A stretch of 10,572 bases of DNA from an uncultured Oscillospiraceae bacterium (GTDB lineage: Bacteria > Bacillota > Clostridia > Oscillospirales > Acutalibacteraceae): contig CABQAA010000049.1 in assembly GCA_902461995.1 (NCBI GenBank), positions 1 to 10,572 of the forward strand, read 5' to 3'. The translations under genes were made by a program, and so were the position numbers. The notes beneath the pieces are model-generated. The model was not told the origin of the DNA. It saw only the letters and a program-made list of their open reading frames with translations, and made no database searches. Of this stretch, positions 5,593-10,572 are shown in pieces (the stretch's first letter is position 1; each line of letters starts with the position of its first letter).

Positions 5593-8500
5593 ATGCGCGG
5601 TCGATTTCCATTATCCCGGAGGATATCCACGGTTCTGTCCCTGGCGCTCGCGTTTTCACTCTGCGCAGGCATGCTGTTACTGCCAAGGGGCATTCCGGCG
5701 GCAGCAAGCGATGCATCGACCCTAACCAACTTTACCAGCGGTTCTTTCACACAAAACGGTGGGGTTCTGAAGGTCAACAAAACGACCGGAAACAATCTTG
5801 TGCTGTCTGACCAGTCATCTGTGGCGTTTACGCTCTCGGCTGATTTTGTGATCACTGAGGCGGGGGACAACGTCGCCAATATCGTTTTTGACGTCGACGA
5901 TCCTGCCAACCCCGGCACGAACTGGATGGCGGTTTCGGTTCTGCCGAACGAGAACAAGGTGCGGATTTTTAAAGAAAATGACCGGAAGGTTTTCGATGTT
6001 CGGACGCCTCTGCCGGACACGGTGAATCTGAGGCCGGACGGCGGGGAATCTGTCAAATTCGGCCTGAAAGTGGTTGTTACGCAGGAAAAAATGATGTATA
6101 TCTATCTGAATTCGATCCGGATCGGCAGTTATTATTATGCATCCTATGACGGGGGGAATATCGGCTTTATGACGTTCCGAACAGGTATCGAGGTCCGCAA
6201 TATCCAATATACAGCCGGCCAGCCCGAGGCCATTGACGAGGGCTTCGACACGAACATAGCCGGCTGGTATGGCCAGAGCGGCGGTTGGGTGGTCGAGGAA
6301 GGCGGCCTTCACGGCAATAATACGGCCGTCGGCGACCGCTTTGCCCTGTCCAGGCGCCACATGGACAAGGACGAGACCTTTGTGTATGAGGGCACGATGA
6401 CCGTCGTGGACGGCATGGGCGGCGGCCTGGTATTCGGCGTGACCGATCCGCTGAATCCCTCTTCCAATTGGATCAGCGCCAATGTTGATCTCAACCGCGG
6501 CGAAGCCAAGCTGTTCAAAAACCAAAATGGGCAGGTCTGGAGTACCTCCCGGACTTTGACCGACGATGAAAAGAAGGCAAACAAGCATACAATTCGGATT
6601 GAAGTAATCCGGGGTGGTCTTTTTAATTATTATTTGAACGGCACTCTGGTGGGATCCTACACCGATTCCGCCTACGACGGCGGATATCTGGGGGTCTATA
6701 CGTTCAAAGGAAACAATATCTACAATCACCTGCAGGTGACGACCGGCGAGGCTCCCAGTATTAACGGGGTAAGCGTAGTGGACGCCGTGGTGAAGCCCGG
6801 TCCGGCCTTCACGGAATATGCGTACGACGTCACGGTGCCCACCGAACGGACGACGGCCTCGATCTTGGTCGATACCGCGGCGGACAATCGCGTCTGGATC
6901 GATGGACAGGAAACGGCGCCGAACCGGGCGGTGGATGTGGGCTTGCATATCGGGTCTCAGATTATCGTCATCACGGTCCGGGATTCGGAGACCGGCATTT
7001 CGATGAACCAATCCGTGCACATTTACCGTGAAATCAATCCGTCTTCCCTGTATCGGGAGAAATACCGTCCGCAGCTGCATTTTTCTCCGGCCATCAACTG
7101 GATCAACGATCCGAACGGCCTGATGTACAACGAGGTGACGAAGGAATACCATCTATTTTATCAGCACAATCCCTACGGGTATGACTGGGGCAACATGAGC
7201 TGGGGCCATGCGGTTTCCAAAGACATGATGCATTGGGAGCAGAAGGATGTCGCCCTCTATACGGATGAGCTGGGTGCTATCTTCTCCGGCTGCGGGGTTA
7301 TCGACCGGTACAATACCACCGGCTTCTTCGATGATTCCACCCCTCCCGGCGCCCGGATGGTCGCCGTCTATACCTATCACGGCGGGGATACCTCCTACGG
7401 CACCCAGAAGCAGGCGCTGGCCTATTCCAAAGACAACGGCGAAACCTGGATCAAATACGACGGCAACCCGGTTCTGCCCAATCCCGGCAACATGTACGGC
7501 GGCGGCTTCCGGGATCCCAAGGTCCTCTGGATGGAGGACGATTCCCATCCGAACGGCGGTGTCTGGCTGCTGATCGCGGCCGGAGGACGGGCCCGGCTGT
7601 TTACTTCCGAGGATCTGATCCACTGGGAGCACAACAGCGATCTGTTCTGCAAGGACGAAAACGGAAGCGATATCCCGCTCGAATCCGAATGCCCTGATCT
7701 GTTTCCGCTAAAGCTCGAAGGAACGAACACGACAAAATGGGTCTACACCGGTTCGGGTAAATTCTTTGTGGTGGGGGATCTGGACAAAAACAGCGAAGGA
7801 AAATACGTATTCACCCCCGAAACCGCCCAGATTCCCATGGTAAACAGCGCCTCCCGTCTGTACGCCACCCAGTCCTTCTTCAACGATCCCGAAGGGCGCC
7901 GTCTGCTGGTGGCCTGGGTCCGGGATCTGACCACCGCGGCCGCGCTGGAAAGCGAAGGCAAGGTTTGGAACGGCATGTACACCATTCCCATGGTGGCAGG
8001 ACTGGTTAAAAACGGGGACAGCTACGCCCTGACAACCGAGCTGCCGGAAGAAGTGGAGGCCTACCGCGGCTCCAAAATCAAGGAAATCCGGAACGTGAGC
8101 GTATCGGCGGATTCTGCAAACCTGCTGGAGGGACTGCAGGCGGAAAAGCTGGATATCGAGGCATCTATCCAGCTCGGAACCGCGGCGGAAGTGGGCTTCA
8201 ACCTGCGGATGGGGGACAAAAACCTTCTGAACGTGCGGTATGATGTGGCCGCCAAACAGCTGATCCTGGATAAGAGCAAGACCGGCACCGTATACGCGGA
8301 AGTGGAGAAAATGGATCTGACCGCGGACGACGGCGTTCTGAATCTCCGGATTCTGCTCGACACCGCAGCCATTGACGTTTACGCGAATGGCGGCCGCGCC
8401 GGCACCACTACCGTGTATTTCACCGATAGCGACAACCTGGGCGCGGCCTTCTATGTGAAGGGCGGCACCGCCACCGTTCAGTCGATGGACGTCTATCCGA

Positions 8501-9474
8501 TGCGTTCGGCGTGGTATGACGATACGGTTCCGGGCAACCCGGTGGAGATGCTTCTGCGCACCTCCGAGGACACGGTGGAGGTCGGCTCCCGCTTCTCGGT
8601 GGATGCTGAGCTGCGGCCCACCTTTGTGGCGGATGACACCATCACCTGGACGATTGACGACGACACGGCTGCGGCGCTTGTCAAAACCGATCGAGGCTAC
8701 AGCGAGTGGATTGCGCGGAAAACCGGCACAGTCACCATCACGGCCACGGCGGCGGAGGGGCTGCAGCGGACGGTGACGGTGAAGATCAACGACCGGCATT
8801 TCCTGACCAACGTCGATTCCTGGAAAACCTTTGGTGACTGGGAGAGAACGGAAGACGGCTATCGGGTGAACAACACGACGGGCGATATGTTCCTCATGGG
8901 CAACGTTCACGCCAAAAACTTTGAGATGACCGCTGATATCACGAACCTGTCCGGAAACGGCTCCTTCGGCCTGCTGTTCGGAGCACCCGATCGGGATAAT
9001 CCGGGCGCCAAATGGTACGCGGCAAACATCGACAAACTGAATCGGATTGCCCGGGTTTTTGTCATCCCCAAGGATCCGACCGTCAACAAAAACGTGTCTC
9101 TCAGCGAGGACCTGATGGCCCAGACGACCTATCATTTCCGCCTCCGGGTGGAAAACGGCACGGCATCGTATTATCTCGGGGACCAGCTCATGATGGAACG
9201 GGCGCTTGGAGACTATGAGGGCGGGTATATAGGGCTTATTTCCTATAAGACGACGGCAGTTTTCAACAACGTGTACGTCACTTCCCTGGATAAAACGGAG
9301 GAGGATCCGTCCGTCCCCTCCGAATCCGGATCTTCCACCCCGTCGCAGACCACCTCGTCGGGTGAAGAGAGCCCCTCCACCGGTGCCGTGATGGGCGGCG
9401 CCGGTCTGGCCCTGGCTGCCCTGGGAGCCGGTGCTGTATGTGTGTATGCACGCCGACGGAAGAAGGCGGCCTGA
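5593..9474 (+). CDS. Secreted, multimodular GH32 fructan hydrolase (levanase/inulinase type) with sortase-like anchor
   Basis: Hydrolyses beta-fructofuranosidic bonds (levan, inulin or sucrose) at the cell surface; exo or endo action cannot be decided. The 1293 residues show: a signal peptide (about 1-38, AAA before the cut); two ConA/LamG-like beta modules (about 43-213 and 213-387); a cadherin-like/Ig module (388-480); the GH32 five-bladed domain (487 to about 800) with nucleophile Asp506 in WINDPNG, Asp641 in FRDPKV and acid/base Glu699 in ECPDLF; the GH32 C-terminal beta-sandwich (about 837-973); a bacterial Ig-like domain (about 979-1065); a third ConA-like module (1066-1233); a Ser/Thr/Pro linker; and SPSTG (1260-1264) followed by a hydrophobic helix and RRRKK. 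SPSTG replaces LPXTG, so sortase recognition is inferred. AGGAG (5581-5585) is 7 nt before the ATG. The gene has its own promoter and terminator. Confidence 0.93.
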   Translation: MRGRFPLSRRISTVLSLALAFSLCAGMLLLPRGIPAAASDASTLTNFTSGSFTQNGGVLKVNKTTGNNLVLSDQSSVAFTLSADFVITEAGDNVANIVFDVDDPANPGTNWMAVSVLPNENKVRIFKENDRKVFDVRTPLPDTVNLRPDGGESVKFGLKVVVTQEKMMYIYLNSIRIGSYYYASYDGGNIGFMTFRTGIEVRNIQYTAGQPEAIDEGFDTNIAGWYGQSGGWVVEEGGLHGNNTAVGDRFALSRRHMDKDETFVYEGTMTVVDGMGGGLVFGVTDPLNPSSNWISANVDLNRGEAKLFKNQNGQVWSTSRTLTDDEKKANKHTIRIEVIRGGLFNYYLNGTLVGSYTDSAYDGGYLGVYTFKGNNIYNHLQVTTGEAPSINGVSVVDAVVKPGPAFTEYAYDVTVPTERTTASILVDTAADNRVWIDGQETAPNRAVDVGLHIGSQIIVITVRDSETGISMNQSVHIYREINPSSLYREKYRPQLHFSPAINWINDPNGLMYNEVTKEYHLFYQHNPYGYDWGNMSWGHAVSKDMMHWEQKDVALYTDELGAIFSGCGVIDRYNTTGFFDDSTPPGARMVAVYTYHGGDTSYGTQKQALAYSKDNGETWIKYDGNPVLPNPGNMYGGGFRDPKVLWMEDDSHPNGGVWLLIAAGGRARLFTSEDLIHWEHNSDLFCKDENGSDIPLESECPDLFPLKLEGTNTTKWVYTGSGKFFVVGDLDKNSEGKYVFTPETAQIPMVNSASRLYATQSFFNDPEGRRLLVAWVRDLTTAAALESEGKVWNGMYTIPMVAGLVKNGDSYALTTELPEEVEAYRGSKIKEIRNVSVSADSANLLEGLQAEKLDIEASIQLGTAAEVGFNLRMGDKNLLNVRYDVAAKQLILDKSKTGTVYAEVEKMDLTADDGVLNLRILLDTAAIDVYANGGRAGTTTVYFTDSDNLGAAFYVKGGTATVQSMDVYPMRSAWYDDTVPGNPVEMLLRTSEDTVEVGSRFSVDAELRPTFVADDTITWTIDDDTAAALVKTDRGYSEWIARKTGTVTITATAAEGLQRTVTVKINDRHFLTNVDSWKTFGDWERTEDGYRVNNTTGDMFLMGNVHAKNFEMTADITNLSGNGSFGLLFGAPDRDNPGAKWYAANIDKLNRIARVFVIPKDPTVNKNVSLSEDLMAQTTYHFRLRVENGTASYYLGDQLMMERALGDYEGGYIGLISYKTTAVFNNVYVTSLDKTEEDPSVPSESGSSTPSQTTSSGEESPSTGAVMGGAGLALAALGAGAVCVYARRRKKAA

Positions 9475-9496
9475 GCTATTCCATAAAAAAGAAAGC

Positions 9497-9537
9497 GGCC
9501 CGGACGCGAGGATTTCCATCGCGTCCGGGCCTTTTTT
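9497..9537 (+). terminator. Rho-independent terminator of the GH32 gene
   Basis: GGCCCGGACGCGA (9497-9509) pairs perfectly with TCGCGTCCGGGCC (9519-9531) around a 9-nt loop, followed directly by six T. It is a strong, textbook structure 22 bp after the stop codon. Confidence 0.95.
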
Positions 9538-9546
9538 AAATGAGGC

Positions 9547-9574
9547 TTCCAAATTCGACAAAATATGGTATAAT
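9547..9574 (+). promoter_or_regulatory. Extended -10 promoter of the deoxyribosyltransferase-like gene
   Basis: TATAAT (9569-9574) is preceded by TGG at 9566-9568, a perfect TGN extended -10. The -35 is weak: TTCCAA (9547-9552) with a 16-bp spacer. The start near 9581 leaves a leader of about 24 nt, and the promoter begins only 10 bp after the GH32 terminator. Confidence 0.7.
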
Positions 9575-9590
9575 CAGGAAAAAGGCGGAT

Positions 9591-9597
9591 AGGAGGG
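9591..9597 (+). promoter_or_regulatory. Ribosome-binding site deciding a GTG start
   Basis: AGGAGGG is 7 nt before GTG 9605. The first in-frame ATG (9629) falls inside the conserved FVIMPFG motif, so GTG is the real start. Confidence 0.8.
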
Positions 9598-9604
9598 CCT
9601 GCCC

Positions 9605-10402
9605 GTGCGCAAAACCTGTTTTGTCATTATGCCGTTTGGTGACGTCTATCTGGATGAATATTATCGAAAAATCATCAAGCCCGCTGTGGAATCGGCGGAA
9701 TATACCGTCAAACGGGCGGATGAAATTTATGGGATAAAGCCGATCATACAGGATATTTTTGACGGCATTCGGGAAGCGGATATCCTGATCGCGGATGTGA
9801 CCGGCCGAAACCCGAATGTCAACTATGAACTGGGAGCGGCGCATATGATCGATAAGGAGGTTATCCTTCTGTCTCAGACGATGGAGGACGTGCCCTTTGA
9901 CTATCGGCATATCCGCACGATCGTGTACGATCCGAAGTCGGTTGATTTTGTGGATGTGCTCAGAAACGGCATACAAAACACGATTCGGGCCATTGAACAG
10001 AAGGGAGCGGGAGAGGATACCCAGGGCGGGAACTATTCCGAGAAGGCCGCCCGCTATACCGCCGTACGCCAAAACGGATGGTATTATGGGAAAATTGTCA
10101 AATGTTATCCCTCCTCCAAGAACTGGACCAACACGTTTTACATGCTGGAGAATCTGATTCTGCTTGAGGATATCCCGGATACGGAGGAGTATGCCAAAGA
10201 CGAAAGCCACTGGATCGCCGTGTGGGGCAACAAGCTGATGGGAAAGCCTTGCATTTTGAACGAGCGGGATGAGGTGCGCTTTAAGCTTGCCGGCATCAGC
10301 AGGCTGAAGAATTACAACCATGTCAACCATGCGCGGAATGTCTCCATATTGGATGACCAGATTGAAGTGAAACAAAACGGACAGTGGGTCAGTCCATTTT
10401 AA
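9605..10402 (+). CDS. Nucleoside 2-deoxyribosyltransferase-like (TIR-like Rossmannoid) protein with unrecognised C-terminal domain
   Basis: 265 residues. The N-terminal ~130 residues match the pattern of nucleoside 2-deoxyribosyltransferase-like proteins, whose fold resembles TIR and SIR2-type NAD- or nucleotide-cleaving domains: FVIMPFG (about residues 6-12), RADEIYG, ADILIADVTGRNPNVNYELG with Glu75 in YELG at the position of the family's catalytic Glu, and KEVILLSQ. It probably cleaves an N-glycosidic bond of a nucleoside, nucleotide or NAD; the substrate is unknown. The C-terminal ~125 residues (from about 140) are rich in aromatic residues and predicted strands (WYYGKIVKCYPSSKNW, WIAVWG, ERDEVRFKLAG); I do not recognise this domain, and an OB-like or ligand-sensing fold is only a guess. 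No signal peptide or membrane segment is visible. It appears monocistronic, with its own extended -10 promoter. Relatives occur in defence islands, but no partner gene lies in the window. Confidence 0.75.
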   Translation: MRKTCFVIMPFGDVYLDEYYRKIIKPAVESAEYTVKRADEIYGIKPIIQDIFDGIREADILIADVTGRNPNVNYELGAAHMIDKEVILLSQTMEDVPFDYRHIRTIVYDPKSVDFVDVLRNGIQNTIRAIEQKGAGEDTQGGNYSEKAARYTAVRQNGWYYGKIVKCYPSSKNWTNTFYMLENLILLEDIPDTEEYAKDESHWIAVWGNKLMGKPCILNERDEVRFKLAGISRLKNYNHVNHARNVSILDDQIEVKQNGQWVSPF

Positions 10403-10417
10403 AAGCAGATGAGGAAG

Positions 10418-10440
10418 CGGGCCAATCGGCCCGTCTCCCT
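10418..10440 (+). terminator. Weak hairpin after the deoxyribosyltransferase-like gene
   Basis: CGGGCC (10418-10423) pairs with GGCCCG (10428-10433) around AATC, followed by TCTCCCT. It begins 16 bp after the stop codon. The short stem and broken T tract make it a weak candidate terminator. From here to the window end I see no gene, only short inverted repeats such as GGTCCC (10522-10527) with GGGACC (10538-10543). Confidence 0.4.
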
Positions 10441-10572
10441 TGATACGGTGGTGTTTCTCATAAGGTCGAGACCGAAAAGCCACCGGCTTTCCAGTCAATG
10501 GCCTTATCCATCCGGTCATTTGGTCCCTTTGAACGGTGGGACCGGAAACCGTCGCGTTTCGAGTCCCTATTC

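Noticed and set aside
5165..5725. 186-codon plus-strand frame spanning the isomerase end, hairpins and GH32 leader
   Set aside because: It overlaps two real genes and their terminator and promoter, and the translation matches no family; likewise ATG 5522 in the leader has no ribosome-binding site.
7708..9561. Long open frame on the minus strand (617 codons) antisense to the GH32 gene
   Set aside because: It lies wholly over a well-supported GH32 gene, has no ribosome-binding site or family motif, and is explained by GC-rich codon bias. The same applies to the minus-strand frames 5815-7152, 3385-4155, 816-1673 and 9536-10519.
10547..10572. tRNA T-arm-like TTTCGAGTCCC at the window end
   Set aside because: The bases on either side of the TTCGAGT-like loop do not pair into a 5-bp T stem, and no anticodon arm is found upstream.
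1..10572. CRISPR array, insertion sequence, attachment site or a multi-gene defence system
   Set aside because: No regularly spaced repeats, transposase or recombinase motifs or target duplications are visible, and the deoxyribosyltransferase-like gene stands alone in the window.

Overview
The window is a GC-rich, gene-dense stretch in which every supported gene is on the + strand. It suggests a Gram-positive, probably anaerobic gut-type member of the Clostridia (an Oscillospiraceae/Ruminococcaceae-like genome is my best guess). The reasons are strong AGGAG ribosome-binding sites, TTGNCN/TATAAT promoters, compact hairpin-plus-T terminators, luxS, a G5-M23 wall hydrolase and a surface glycosidase with an xPxTG-type sorting tail. 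The taxonomic placement is inference.

Layout. (1) 2-826: the 3' part of an RluA/RluD-family pseudouridine synthase that begins before the window. (2) 855-2359: a promoter followed by a two-gene unit, a zinc-dependent phospholipase C-like protein and, 23 bp later, luxS (S-ribosylhomocysteine lyase). (3) 2360-4260: a promoter embedded in a perfect 16-bp inverted repeat, then a membrane-anchored peptidoglycan hydrolase (two related extracellular modules, G5 and M23 peptidase), closed by a strong terminator. (4) 4315-5346: a promoter, a sugar phosphate isomerase/epimerase-like TIM-barrel protein and a tandem pair of related hairpins. (5) 5460-9537: a sigma-A-type promoter, an AT-rich 18-bp inverted repeat at the start of the transcript, a 1293-residue secreted GH32 fructan hydrolase with accessory modules and a C-terminal sorting signal, and a terminator. 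(6) 9547-10433: an extended -10 promoter and a GTG-started protein with a nucleoside 2-deoxyribosyltransferase-like domain and an unrecognised C-terminal domain. The last ~130 bases hold nothing I can identify.

How they fit together. These are mostly independent transcription units, not one pathway. The cell-surface theme is the strongest link: the M23 hydrolase remodels the wall, and the GH32 enzyme is exported and probably wall-attached for fructan use. The isomerase-like gene just upstream of the GH32 gene could belong to sugar use, but it has its own promoter and hairpins, so this is only context. LuxS belongs to the activated methyl cycle and makes the AI-2 precursor. The most notable regulatory features are the inverted repeats in the M23 promoter (with WalR-like half sites) and downstream of the GH32 promoter. 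The most uncharacterised protein is the last one, a candidate nucleotide- or NAD-processing enzyme. I see no complete previously undescribed system, CRISPR array, RNA gene or mobile element.
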